DNA of 64,000 nt from positions 231,258 through 295,257 of the forward strand of contig NZ_LNYA01000023.1 of assembly GCF_001467615.1 (NCBI RefSeq). Reading direction: 5' to 3'. Below, piece by piece: positions 1 to 8,343 of the stretch; within the stretch, counting starts at the first letter, position 1; the number at the start of each line of letters is the position of its first letter. Made by a program: the position numbers and the translations under genes. The notes beneath the pieces are model-generated. The model saw only the letters and a program-made list of their open reading frames with translations, had not been told where the DNA came from and made no database searches. The stretch comes from Legionella erythra (GTDB lineage: Bacteria > Pseudomonadota > Gammaproteobacteria > Legionellales > Legionellaceae).

Positions 1-1
1 T

Positions 2-955
2 TCCCTGTCTTTGCGTGCCGGCGTGGCCGTAGGTGCAGGGATAGGCGGTATTCAAACCATTACCGATAACCAGGATAAACTGGTTAGCGGAGGACCACGT
101 AAAGTATCACCGTTTTTTATTCCTGCAGGCATCATTAACATGGTGGCAGGACAGATTTCTATCAAACACCAGTTAAAAGGCCCCAATATTTCCGTAGTAA
201 CAGCTTGTACAACCGGTACTCATAATATTGGCCTTGCTGGTCGTATGATTGCTTATGGCGACGCCGACGTCATGATCTGCGGCGGTGCCGAAATGACCAC
301 AACCCCCCTGTGCCTGGCCGGTTTCTCAGCCGTTCGCTCTTTATCCAAACGCAATGACGAACCGGAAAAAGCGTCTCGCCCCTGGGATAAAGACAGAGAC
401 GGTTTCGTCATGGGCGAGGGCGCTGGTATCCTTGTTCTCGAAGAATACGAGCATGCGAAAGCACGCGGAGCTAAAATATATGCCGAACTGGTCGGTTTTG
501 GCATGTCTGGCGATGCTTACCATATTACTGCACCCGATGAAGATGCAGACGGAGCCTCCCGCGCTATGGAAGCCGCTGTTAAAGACGCCCATATTGAGCC
601 GTCTCTTGTTGATTACATTAATGCCCATGGGACCTCAACCTATTTGAACGATCTCAATGAAACCAAAGCAGTCAAACGGGTTTTTGGTGAACACGCTTAT
701 CAACTGGCCATGAGTTCCACTAAATCCATGACAGGGCACTTACTGGGGGCTGCCGGTGCGGTGGAAGCGATTTTCAGCATTCTGGCTATCCGCGATCAAA
801 TTGCGCCGCCAACCATTAATCTGGATAATCCCGATGAAGGATGCGACCTCAACTATGTACCGCACAAAGCACAAGCGATGAAAATCGATTATGCCTTAAG
901 TAACTCCTTAGGATTTGGTGGAACGAACGGAAGCTTGCTGTTTAAGCGAGTCTAG
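2..955 (+). CDS. fabF: 3-oxoacyl-ACP synthase II (KASII), 5' end cut by window
   Basis: Condensing enzyme of type II fatty acid synthesis, which elongates acyl-ACP with malonyl-ACP in the cytoplasm. The reading frame is open to the window edge ([11 protein letters not shown]), so the N-terminal part lies outside; about 317 residues are present against about 410 for the family. The thiolase-fold active site is complete: the nucleophilic Cys in [11 protein letters not shown], His in [11 protein letters not shown], and His in [15 protein letters not shown], followed by the C-terminal GFGGTNGSL glycine-rich motif. The stop codon abuts the ATG of mltG, so the two are co-transcribed and probably translationally coupled. 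It is the usual last fab gene before mltG. Confidence 0.96.
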   Translation, partial: SLSLRAGVAVGAGIGGIQTITDNQDKLVSGGPRKVSPFFIPAGIINMVAGQISIKHQLKGPNISVVTACTTGTHNIGLAGRMIAYGDADVMICGGAEMTTTPLCLAGFSAVRSLSKRNDEPEKASRPWDKDRDGFVMGEGAGILVLEEYEHAKARGAKIYAELVGFGMSGDAYHITAPDEDADGASRAMEAAVKDAHIEPSLVDYINAHGTSTYLNDLNETKAVKRVFGEHAYQLAMSSTKSMTGHLLGAAGAVEAIFSILAIRDQIAPPTINLDNPDEGCDLNYVPHKAQAMKIDYALSNSLGFGGTNGSLLFKRV

Positions 956-1963
956 ATGAAAACATTTTTTAAGTGGTTTTTTTTTGTAACAGCACTGTCT
1001 CTGGTGCTGTTTTTCACTTTATTTACATACAATGTCAATGCACTGCTGACCAAGCCGCTGCTCCCTTCTGAAAGTAAACCGCTCATCCTGGAAATTAAGC
1101 CAAACTCTACGGCGGTGGCTTTCGTCAATCATCTCCATGATTTGCATCTGATTGGCTCTAAAAAAATGTTCCTGTCCTTCATGACATGGCAAGGTTACAG
1201 CAACCGTCTTAAAGCCGGTATTTACCAGATTACACCCGGCGAAACAGCTCAGCAATTACTGGACAAAGTCATTAGCGGCGAGGTTCTTGTCCAATCGTTT
1301 CGCATCATTGAAGGGACGACATTGGCCCAGGTGACAGAGAACTTGAAGAAAGCCCCGTATCTGGCTTTTAACGAAGAGGATATCCATGCCTTTTCAGGTT
1401 CTCATCCAAGCCCTGAGGGCCTTTTTCTTGCCGATACCTACAATTATGATGCGGGCGATAATGCCAAAGCCCTGCTTAAAGTGGCCAATCATGATTTGCT
1501 GAATTATTTAAATGCCGCCTGGAAGGAGCGGAGTCCGGGATTACCCTATGATAATGCTTATCAATTATTAATTGCCGCTTCCATTCTTGAAAAAGAAACC
1601 GCCTTGGCCACAGAAAGAAAGCTCATCTCGGGTGTCATTGTAAACCGGCTTAAGAAGAACATGCTTTTACAAATGGACCCAACCGTCATCTATGCCTTTG
1701 GAAAACATTTCGACGGCAAACTGCGTCACGAACATTTAAGCATTGATTCGCCTTACAATACCTACAAGAACCATGGCCTGCCGCCTACGCCGATTGCCAT
1801 GGTCGGTAAAGAATCCATTGACGCGGCTGCACATCCAAAACCCAGTCATTATCTTTATTTCGTGGCCAAAGGCGATGGCTCCCATGAATTTTCAGAAACC
1901 TATGGCCAGCAGAAGAAAGCCATTTTACGATATAAATACAAAATCAAGGAATCATCACAATGA
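956..1963 (+). CDS. mltG: Endolytic murein transglycosylase MltG (YceG family)
   Basis: Inner-membrane lytic transglycosylase thought to cut nascent glycan strands and terminate their growth. It has a short cytoplasmic start, one membrane helix at about residues 5-27, then a LysM-like segment and the YceG domain. The catalytic Glu lies in the ILEKETA motif, and the usual DPTVIYAFG and SPYNTYKNHGLPPTPI blocks follow. Its 335 residues match the family. The ATG directly follows the fabF stop, and the 3' end overlaps tmk by ATGA. The order fabF-mltG-tmk-holB is standard in gammaproteobacteria. Confidence 0.95.
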   Translation: MKTFFKWFFFVTALSLVLFFTLFTYNVNALLTKPLLPSESKPLILEIKPNSTAVAFVNHLHDLHLIGSKKMFLSFMTWQGYSNRLKAGIYQITPGETAQQLLDKVISGEVLVQSFRIIEGTTLAQVTENLKKAPYLAFNEEDIHAFSGSHPSPEGLFLADTYNYDAGDNAKALLKVANHDLLNYLNAAWKERSPGLPYDNAYQLLIAASILEKETALATERKLISGVIVNRLKKNMLLQMDPTVIYAFGKHFDGKLRHEHLSIDSPYNTYKNHGLPPTPIAMVGKESIDAAAHPKPSHYLYFVAKGDGSHEFSETYGQQKKAILRYKYKIKESSQ

Positions 1964-2598
1964 CCCAGGGATGCTTTGTTGTCGTAGAAGGATTGGAAGG
2001 AGCCGGTAAATCCACGGTGATAAAGACAATAAAACAGGCGCTTGAATCAAGGCAATTGACTGTGGTGACGACTCGGGAACCAGGCGGCACCCACATTGGT
2101 GAAACCATACGTCATTTAATCAAAGAACCAAGGCCGCAAGAGCCTATGAGCGCTTATACGGAGTTATTGCTCCTCTATGCCGCGAGGGTGCAGCTGCTTG
2201 ATCAAGTGATTCGTCCGGCATTAAAGAAAGGGGAATGGGTGTTAGCCGATCGTTTTGAACTCTCGACCTTTGCTTATCAGGGAGGCGGCAGACAAATCGA
2301 CTGGAATATCATTGATGCTATTTCCAGGATAGCCTTGCAGGGGTTTCAACCGGATTTAATCCTGTTTTTGGATATTCACCCGGAACGCGGCATGGAACGC
2401 GTCACTCAGCGTGGTGAAAGCGACCGCATAGAACAGGAATCACAGGCTTTTTTTGATCGTGTCAATCAGGCTTACCATAAAAAAATCAAAAGCCTGGATA
2501 ATGTTGCTCTGATCGATGCTAGCCAAACGCTTGAAGCCGTGCAAAAATCAGCCTTATTACACCTTGAAAATTTCCTGACCCGTCATGCCGCACTCTGA
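1960..2598 (+). CDS. tmk: Thymidylate kinase
   Basis: Phosphorylates dTMP to dTDP with ATP in the cytoplasm for DNA synthesis. The P-loop is GLEGAGKST near the N-terminus; the TTREPGGT block and the DR motif in LADRFELSTFAYQGGG bind the nucleotide monophosphate. The length of 212 residues is typical. The start overlaps the mltG stop (ATGA), and the 3' end overlaps the holB start by 14 bp, indicating one tightly packed operon. Confidence 0.96.
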   Translation: MTQGCFVVVEGLEGAGKSTVIKTIKQALESRQLTVVTTREPGGTHIGETIRHLIKEPRPQEPMSAYTELLLLYAARVQLLDQVIRPALKKGEWVLADRFELSTFAYQGGGRQIDWNIIDAISRIALQGFQPDLILFLDIHPERGMERVTQRGESDRIEQESQAFFDRVNQAYHKKIKSLDNVALIDASQTLEAVQKSALLHLENFLTRHAAL

Positions 2599-3478
2599 TC
2601 CCTTTGAACGCTGTTGGCTTCATTTTGAAAAAAACCATAATCATCAGCGCCTTGCCCATGGCCATCTTTTTTGTGCGGACGACGAAACCCGATTGGATGT
2701 GCTCAACCAAAACTTAATCCAGCTGCTTCTATGCCACAGCCAGCAAAAGCCTTGTCAACAATGCCAGGCTTGTCGTCTGGTTTTAGCCCATAGCCATCCG
2801 GATTTAAGTCTTGTGCAGCCTGAAAAAGAGGGTGGCGCAATTAAGATCGAACAAATACGAGCCCTGCAAACCATTGCTTATACCTCGCCGCAACTGGGTG
2901 CCTCGCGTGTAATCGTGATTAAGCCAGCGGAAAAATTGAATCACGCAGCCGCAAATGCGTTATTAAAATTACTTGAAGAACCACCTCAGGGAGTCTATTT
3001 CCTTTTGCAGGCGCAGTTCCTGGGCACATTGCCGGCCACTATTTTAAGCCGTTGTCAGCTATGGCGTTTATACGATGCCGACAAAGCCTATGATACTTAC
3101 CTGGCTTATGGCCAATCCTGGGCAGAGAATACCGCCCGGGGACGGATATTTAGTCAACAGCTCCGTATTCTTGAAGATTTACAAGGGTTGCTGACACGCC
3201 AGGAGTCAGCCTGCTCCCTGGCTGCCAAATGGGCTAATTATGATTTCCCGACGCTCTTGTGGTTTCTCTATCTGCTCCATGCCCATTTAATCCACCTCAA
3301 ACTGGTTCACAAGAAGGATGAACAAGTCTTGATGAACACGTTGGCGTCTTCATTCAGTGTGCCCATTTTATTCAAGCAAATTGACAAAATTAATGGCATA
3401 TTTAAAAAAATAAACCATACTATCAGTGTGAATCAATTGCTCGCATTGGAAAATTTTTTACTGGGCTATAACGATTAA
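2585..3478 (+). CDS. holB: DNA polymerase III subunit delta'
   Basis: Clamp-loader subunit. A Cys-rich zinc-binding module is visible around residues 45-57 (CHSQQKPCQQCQACR), with a degenerate nucleotide-binding N-terminus, as usual for delta'. The LLKLLEEPP and TILSRCQLW (SRC) motifs follow. At 297 residues it is shorter than the E. coli protein (334) but within the range for the family. It overlaps tmk and is followed closely by a PilZ gene, the usual context. Confidence 0.92.
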   Translation: MPHSDPFERCWLHFEKNHNHQRLAHGHLFCADDETRLDVLNQNLIQLLLCHSQQKPCQQCQACRLVLAHSHPDLSLVQPEKEGGAIKIEQIRALQTIAYTSPQLGASRVIVIKPAEKLNHAAANALLKLLEEPPQGVYFLLQAQFLGTLPATILSRCQLWRLYDADKAYDTYLAYGQSWAENTARGRIFSQQLRILEDLQGLLTRQESACSLAAKWANYDFPTLLWFLYLLHAHLIHLKLVHKKDEQVLMNTLASSFSVPILFKQIDKINGIFKKINHTISVNQLLALENFLLGYND

Positions 3479-3487
3479 GGAAAAGAC

Positions 3488-3832
3488 ATGTCAACGGAAG
3501 ACGTCCCAACCATCAATTGTGCCTATGCCAGTGAGGGAGCGCTTTACATGGCCTACATGCCGTTTCTGCATGGCGGCGGCTTATTTATACGAACCAATCA
3601 TAATTTTACCTTGGGTATGCAGGTGGAATTGAACGTGAAGCTTTTAACAGAACCAGAAACGTACAAAATCGGCGGCAAAGTGGTGTGGATTACCCCCAAA
3701 GGCGCCCAGGGCAGCAAGCCCAGTGGTGTTGGCGTACAATTTCTGGGCGAAAATTGCCGTCATTTTTGTAATAAAATAGAAACCTACCTGGCAGGCATGC
3801 TAAAATCATCACAAATGACCGATACCATGTAG
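3488..3832 (+). CDS. pilZ: PilZ-domain protein (type IV pilus PilZ-like)
   Basis: Single small PilZ domain of 114 residues with the NVKLLTEPE, GKVVWITP and GVGVQFLG strands typical of the protein encoded after holB. Canonical PilZ proteins of this subgroup act in type IV pilus assembly and lack the RxxxR c-di-GMP-binding motif; none is seen here either. A GGA-type ribosome-binding site precedes the ATG after holB. The gene ends 3 bp before tatD, in the same operon. Confidence 0.85.
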   Translation: MSTEDVPTINCAYASEGALYMAYMPFLHGGGLFIRTNHNFTLGMQVELNVKLLTEPETYKIGGKVVWITPKGAQGSKPSGVGVQFLGENCRHFCNKIETYLAGMLKSSQMTDTM

Positions 3833-3835
3833 ATT

Positions 3836-4621
3836 ATGCTTGTTGATTCTCATTGCCATCTCAATTTCATTGATTTATCGGAATTTAATCAGGATTTAAA
3901 TCAGGTTATACGCTTGGCAAAAGACAACGATGTCAGTCATTTTCTCTGCGTCTGTGTGGAATTGGATGATTACCCCCAACTTTGTCAAATCGCAGACACT
4001 TACCCGGAGGTCAGCATTTCCGTCGGCATTCATCCTAACAGCGAGATAAATAAAGAACCGGATGCTGCGGATTTGATTGCGCTAGCCCATCGCCATCCCG
4101 CCTGCATAGCCATCGGCGAAACCGGTCTTGATTATTATCGTACGACATCTGATGAGGCACAGGCTTTGCAGAGGCAGCGTTTTATTCATCATATTGAGGC
4201 CGCTATCGCCACATCAAAACCGTTAATTATCCATACTCGTCAGGCGGCTTCCGATACGCTGGATGTCATGAAAAGCCATCATGCGGCAGATATAGGCGGC
4301 GTTATGCATTGTTTTGCGGAAGATTGGGATATTGCTCAGCAGGCCCTGGATTTGAATTTTTATATCTCCCTCTCAGGCATCGTGACCTTTAAAAATGCCA
4401 CGGCCCTGCAAGACATTGCCCGGAAAGTCCCTTTAGACAGGCTGTTAATCGAAACCGATTCGCCTTATCTGGCGCCCGTTCCTTTCCGGGGTAAACAGAA
4501 TCATCCGGCCTTAGTCAAGCACGTTGCCCTGGCCATTGCGGATCTGCGTGGCCTGAGTTACGAAGACGTTGCCCAGCAAACGACACACAATTTTTATCAA
4601 TGTTTTCGGGTGAGTCTTTAA
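3836..4621 (+). CDS. TatD-family metal-dependent hydrolase (YcfH-like)
   Basis: TIM-barrel metallo-hydrolase of the TatD DNase family. Metal ligands are visible in order: DSHCHLNF at the N-terminus, the Glu of IGETGLDYYR, His of IIHTR, His of GVMHCF, and the Asp of LIETDSPYLAP. The length of 261 residues is typical. It has no separate ribosome-binding site and starts 3 bp after pilZ, so it is probably translated by coupling. It closes the fabF operon; this position matches ycfH. Its in vivo substrate is not settled for the subfamily. Confidence 0.9.
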   Translation: MLVDSHCHLNFIDLSEFNQDLNQVIRLAKDNDVSHFLCVCVELDDYPQLCQIADTYPEVSISVGIHPNSEINKEPDAADLIALAHRHPACIAIGETGLDYYRTTSDEAQALQRQRFIHHIEAAIATSKPLIIHTRQAASDTLDVMKSHHAADIGGVMHCFAEDWDIAQQALDLNFYISLSGIVTFKNATALQDIARKVPLDRLLIETDSPYLAPVPFRGKQNHPALVKHVALAIADLRGLSYEDVAQQTTHNFYQCFRVSL

Positions 4622-4687
4622 GCTATAGCGTCATATCCTCCGATTATTAAGGACTAATTTTTCATGGGTAAATATTACAGAAAAGCC

Positions 4688-4713
4688 TTAGGCAACGTTC
4701 CTAAAGTTTTTTT
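4688..4713 (+). terminator. Possible weak terminator after tatD
   Basis: A 5-bp inverted repeat (TTAGG/CCTAA) with a 7-nt loop is followed two bases later by seven T residues. The stem is short, so this is only a candidate end for the fabF-tatD transcript. Confidence 0.3.
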
Positions 4714-4756
4714 AAACAAGATTTAATCTTGAATTGAGCACAGATTTTTCAATTTC

Positions 4757-4837
4757 ACTTCGATCTGCCCCCTCTCCTGCGATAAGAGCTTAGCTAGTAT
4801 GATGATACCTTTCGCAGGAGAGGGTTGGGGAGAGGGC
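4757..4837 (+). repeat. Dispersed stem-loop repeat, copy 1
   Basis: Begins with CACTTCGATCTGC and contains a perfect 13-bp inverted repeat (4770-4782 with 4812-4824) whose right arm runs into GGTTGGGGAGAGGGC. A diverged second copy in the same orientation lies at 7051-7130. The CTCTCC...GGAGAGGGTTGGGG core resembles a repeat that is common between genes in many proteobacteria. The two copies bracket the IS remnant and the ankyrin gene. Whether this copy is also the terminus of the adjacent IS remnant cannot be decided here. Confidence 0.7.
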
Positions 4838-5106
4838 ATGTCACGGATGGTCATTGATAATAAGATGTGGTCTCGCTTAGAAAAATTACTTCCAAAGCCT
4901 AAAGGCCGGCATGGCGAAGATGATCGGCTATTTATGGAAGCAATAGGTTGGATGCTTCGTACTGGTGCTGCATGGCGTGACTTGCCACCGGACTATGGCA
5001 ACTGGAAAAGCGTTTTAGACGGATTGCTGCAAGGTATGATAAAACAGCCAGGATGTACCTCACTGGCGTGATGTTTGTGAGTATATTTCAGCTTTTTTAC
5101 CTAAGG
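4838..5106 (+). pseudogene. IS5-type transposase remnant with internal deletion
   Basis: From the ATG at 4838 about 60 codons encode the N-terminal domain of an IS5-family transposase (MWSRLEKLLPKPKGRHG and GWMLRTGAAWRDLPPDYGNW). After NWKSV the sequence changes frame and continues as RFRRIAARYDKTARMYLTG, which is the C-terminal end of such transposases (normally RIATRYDKTARNFLA). The central part with the DDE catalytic residues is therefore missing, by roughly 600 bp judged from the family's usual size. The result is a non-autonomous, MITE-like remnant, preceded by the stem-loop repeat. Confidence 0.75.
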
Positions 5107-5150
5107 TCTACTCGTTGCCGATTTAAACAGGCCATCATTCCTTCCACTCA

Positions 5151-6845
5151 TCAAGCCAGGGCTAGAGATGGCCCATGGCTTGCCACGGGGAGGTTATGGG
5201 CTTGCGTTTCGGCATTGCCAGCCGGCTTAAGCGTTTCGAAGGGTTCGCCGAGTACCATTTCAGACAGGTTGAGGAGAGCATTTAACTCGCCCGAACGATA
5301 GGCGCGTAAATCGATGTTTTTCTCTGCGGCAATGGTTTTAAGCTTGCCTAAAAAATCGTTAAGCGACGGTTTTTTTTCTTGCAAAAAGGCTTGTTGAATA
5401 ATGTCTGCCAAGGGGTTGTAAATGGAAGAATAAAAAAATCGCAATAGGGGTGCGAGGTAGAACTGTTTATTAAATTTAGACGCGTAATGTCTAAATTGCT
5501 CCAGCACACTGGATTCATCAAGCGTGTTCATTTGTGCTCGTGCTTCGAGAAGTCGAGCGATTTCTGTATGGCTGTTATGACGGGCAACGTCATGCGGGGT
5601 GGCGCCATCATCAGTACATGCCTTCGTAACATCAGCACCGGCTTGAATCAACACTTTCACCACGTCCAGATAGCCTTGTTGGCAGGCAATATAAAGAGGG
5701 GTGGAGCCATCTTTTTCCCAGACAATGAAACGCGGGGTAGTGCCATCATAAGTACATGCCTTATTGACGTCAGCACTGCCTGTAATCAAGGCTTTCGCCA
5801 CGTCCAGATAGCCTTTGCGGCAGGCAATCCAAAGCGGGGTAGTGCCATTATAGGTGCATGGCTTATTGACGTCAGCACCGGCTTGAATCAACGTTTTCAC
5901 TACGTCCAGATGGCCGTTATCGCAGGCAATCCAAAGCGGAGTGATGTCATCAGTGCATGCCTCATTAACATCAAAACCAGCTTGAATCAACACGTTCACC
6001 ACCCTCAGATGGCCATTTTGGCAGGCCATATAAAGCGCGGTGACGTCATTAACATCAACACCGGCTTGAATCAACGCTTCCACTACGTCCAGATGGCCTT
6101 GCAGGCAGGCAATCCAAAGCGGGGTGATGTCACCAATGCATGCCTTATTAACATCAACACCGGCTTGAATCAACGTTTTCACTACGTCCAGATGGCCATT
6201 CTTGCAGGCAATCCAAAGCGGGGTAGCGTAATACAATCCCGGTTGATTCCAGTCAGTTATTTCTGCTGCTTTCTGCTTTACTAACGCATATTGATTAAGC
6301 GCGCATGCCCACCAGAGGTTAATTTGAGTACCATTATCGGTGGCCGACGCATAAAAAGCACTAAGGATTTCTTTTCGTCCCAGAGCGCCCGCCAATGAGG
6401 CAGGGGATAATTCAGGCAGCAGGAGTTCCTTAGTGCGTATAGCATCAGAAAACGCTAACACGTTCGTTTTATCAAACCCTGGGTTATTTAAAAGCGCCTT
6501 TACTCGGACAAGGTCGTCGCGAAAGATGGCCCGATAGAGTTTTTTTAATTCAGGATTTTTAATGGATTCAATAAAAAGGGCGCCTGTTTTTGCAATCAGC
6601 GATTTAAAAAATTTAGTTTCCTCTTCCGAGGTAGCGGTTTTGGATGGCGGATTATAGACGGTGATATGGGGAAATAAGCTGTAGACCATTTTTTTCCAGA
6701 AAAGATGACTAAATCCCTTAGACTCTTTCTCAAGCAGTCTGAAAGTAACCGGGTCTTTAGTGAGCAAGGACGATTGGCTTAAGATGAACTCCGTTATCTC
6801 TTTTGGGATGGGGAAAAATAAGGATTTATCTTCAGGTTTACTCAT
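5151..6845 (-). CDS. Ankyrin-repeat protein with F-box-like N-terminus (probable effector)
   Basis: A 564-residue protein. Residues 11-52 (PIPKEITEFIL, LLEKESKGF, LFWKKM) fit an F-box pattern (LPxEI...L...SKxF...W). Residues about 204-440 hold six to seven ankyrin repeats of the form TPLWIACxxGHLDVVKTLIQAG, with one repeat degenerate around WEKDG. The C-terminal 120 residues match nothing I recognise. There is no signal peptide or membrane segment. Legionella uses F-box/ankyrin proteins as Dot/Icm substrates that recruit host SCF ubiquitin ligase; that role is inferred here. The gene stands alone between an IS remnant and a 375-bp gene-free region, and its repeats are near-identical at DNA level, suggesting recent duplication. 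Confidence 0.8.
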   Translation of the reverse strand: MSKPEDKSLFFPIPKEITEFILSQSSLLTKDPVTFRLLEKESKGFSHLFWKKMVYSLFPHITVYNPPSKTATSEEETKFFKSLIAKTGALFIESIKNPELKKLYRAIFRDDLVRVKALLNNPGFDKTNVLAFSDAIRTKELLLPELSPASLAGALGRKEILSAFYASATDNGTQINLWWACALNQYALVKQKAAEITDWNQPGLYYATPLWIACKNGHLDVVKTLIQAGVDVNKACIGDITPLWIACLQGHLDVVEALIQAGVDVNDVTALYMACQNGHLRVVNVLIQAGFDVNEACTDDITPLWIACDNGHLDVVKTLIQAGADVNKPCTYNGTTPLWIACRKGYLDVAKALITGSADVNKACTYDGTTPRFIVWEKDGSTPLYIACQQGYLDVVKVLIQAGADVTKACTDDGATPHDVARHNSHTEIARLLEARAQMNTLDESSVLEQFRHYASKFNKQFYLAPLLRFFYSSIYNPLADIIQQAFLQEKKPSLNDFLGKLKTIAAEKNIDLRAYRSGELNALLNLSEMVLGEPFETLKPAGNAETQAHNLPVASHGPSLALA

Positions 6846-7220
6846 CTAAGGCTACATTTTATTGAATCAAAAAATAAATCATATTGTATGGAAGAAATCA
6901 TAATTGAGAAATAAAAGACTAAAAAAGGCGCGGTTTAAATGCAAAAATCAGATTATCTCATGCTTGCTTCATGTGAGTACCCACAGAAAGCATGTATGGT
7001 TGAGTTCTTGTTTATGGAATGATCATAAAGAAATCGTAGAGCGCCCAATGTTACTTCGATCTGCTTCTCCCGTGTGAGGAATTTTAGTCATAAGATGATT
7101 TTTTTCGCGGGAGAGGGTTGGGGACACTGCTGGATATGCAGTAAAACCCCTAAAATAGCCATTCAGAATGCGGCACAAACTTATCAGAGGGCGTTCACGG
7201 CCAGCAGCATGGGATTATAG
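6846..7220. other. Gene-free stretch between ankyrin gene and YceI operon
   Basis: No credible coding frame on either strand. It holds the upstream region of the leftward ankyrin gene (AT-rich, 6846-6950), the second stem-loop repeat (7051-7130), and the region downstream of the leftward yceI operon. No clear intrinsic terminator was found for that operon. Confidence 0.6.
7051..7130 (+). repeat. Dispersed stem-loop repeat, copy 2
   Basis: Same organisation and orientation as the copy at 4757-4837: TTACTTCGATCTGC, a CTTCTCCCGTG arm, a loop containing TAAGATGAT, and a CGCGGGAGAGGGTTGGGG arm. The stem is imperfect. It lies just upstream of the ankyrin gene, so the two copies form direct repeats about 2.3 kb apart around that gene. 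Confidence 0.65.
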
Positions 7221-7802
7221 TTAGTTACCTTGCTTTCGTATTGCCACCACCTTAAAGCGGACCGTCACGTCATCTTTGACTTCGTCGGTGCTGCTCCACT
7301 CCCCCTGACCAACACCAAACAGGCTGCGTTTAATGACCGTGCTTCCTTCCACAACGCCTTTATCGTCTGAAGGCTGCGTCGCTTTAAACGTGAGGGTAAC
7401 CAGCGCCGTCTTATCGCGGATTTTCAGCGTGCCTGTGGTCTGGTAAGAACCGTCCGTCAGTTTTTGAATGCCCTGGGCTTTAAAGTGAGCCTGGGGAAAT
7501 AATTGCACATTGAACCAGTCGGCGGTAATGAGCGTGGCTTTCAACTCAGCATAAGAAGCATAGAGAGAGTTCATATCGATCACAATGTCGATGCGGCTGC
7601 TGGTCAAATCCTCAGGATCAACAAAAATTTCTCCGGAAAATCGTTTAAACTGCCCAGAAACCGGGGCGTCATTCTGAGTTGCTGTAAACGATAATTGGCT
7701 TTCTTCAGGGACAATGGTCCATTGTGGTACAGAGGCTTGTCCCAACATCGGCAATACAAACAAACCCCAGGCCAAAAATGGTAATAATGCTCTCATGCTC
7801 AT
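7221..7802 (-). CDS. YceI-family periplasmic protein
   Basis: The 193-residue precursor has a signal peptide (hydrophobic residues 5-22, likely cleaved after QASV or nearby) and a YceI lipocalin-like domain: WTIVPEESQLSFTATQ at the start, FxGEIFVDPEDL, ADWFNVQLFPQAHF and the C-terminal VIKRSLFGVGQGEW motif. YceI proteins bind polyisoprenoid-type lipids or quinones in the periplasm. It is the last gene of a leftward operon, and its start overlaps the cytochrome b561 stop by ATGA. A second YceI paralogue lies two genes upstream in the same operon. Confidence 0.9.
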   Translation of the reverse strand: MSMRALLPFLAWGLFVLPMLGQASVPQWTIVPEESQLSFTATQNDAPVSGQFKRFSGEIFVDPEDLTSSRIDIVIDMNSLYASYAELKATLITADWFNVQLFPQAHFKAQGIQKLTDGSYQTTGTLKIRDKTALVTLTFKATQPSDDKGVVEGSTVIKRSLFGVGQGEWSSTDEVKDDVTVRFKVVAIRKQGN

Positions 7803-8335
7803 GGTGAAATCATCCTCTGCAGAATATCGTCTTTGTTAATGAAGTAATGTTTCAGCGCCGCCGCAGTATGCAGAGCAATCAAGCCAATCAATGCATAAGA
7901 CAACCATTCATGAGCTTTTTCAAACACTTGACGCAGATGTTCATCGGGTCCCGTCAGATTAGGCAGGGTAAACCAGCCAAAAAAGGAAGCCGGTAAACCG
8001 GCAGCGGATGTAATAAGCCATCCCGTCAGCGGCATGGTGACCATCAACACATAAAATAGCCAATGCACGCTTCGTGCGCTAATCACTTCCCAACGCGGTA
8101 AATTTAACGAAGGCGTCTGATTGCCTAGACGCCACAGGAGACGCGTGATCACCAGAAATAAGGCGAGAAAACCATACTCCTTGTGCCAACCGTATAGTTT
8201 TAATTTCTGAAGACTCACAGGCAGTGAAACCATGAAAAGCCCAAGAATCAGCAGGCCAATCATCAGTACTGCCATGGCCCAGTGCAGACTAATCGCAACC
8301 AGACCATAATGTGTGGCATCATTTTTTATGCGCAT
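7799..8335 (-). CDS. Cytochrome b561-type membrane protein
   Basis: A 178-residue protein with four predicted membrane helices. It contains the His ligands expected for two b-type hemes: HYGLVAISLHW in the first helix, GWHKEYG before the second, RSVHWLFY in the third, and KAHEWLSYALIGLIALHTAAALKH (written in part) in the fourth. Such proteins move electrons between membrane quinol and periplasmic partners and are often adjacent to yceI genes. It lies 8 bp after the first yceI, and its 3' end overlaps the second. Confidence 0.9.
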   Translation of the reverse strand: MRIKNDATHYGLVAISLHWAMAVLMIGLLILGLFMVSLPVSLQKLKLYGWHKEYGFLALFLVITRLLWRLGNQTPSLNLPRWEVISARSVHWLFYVLMVTMPLTGWLITSAAGLPASFFGWFTLPNLTGPDEHLRQVFEKAHEWLSYALIGLIALHTAAALKHYFINKDDILQRMISP

Positions 8336-8343
8336 TCCTGTCC

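Noticed and set aside
4663..4725. 20-codon ORF MGKYYRKALGNVPKVFLNKI
   Set aside because: Too short to support without conservation data; the ribosome-binding site is about 10 nt away and the ORF overlaps a possible terminator.
5580..6240. About 100-bp tandem DNA repeats
   Set aside because: These are the coding units of the ankyrin repeats, not a separate repeat element.
5487..6284. Long rightward ORF (265 codons) antisense to the ankyrin gene
   Set aside because: It is the mirror of near-identical ankyrin repeats; the translation is repetitive and lacks protein-like features or a ribosome-binding site.
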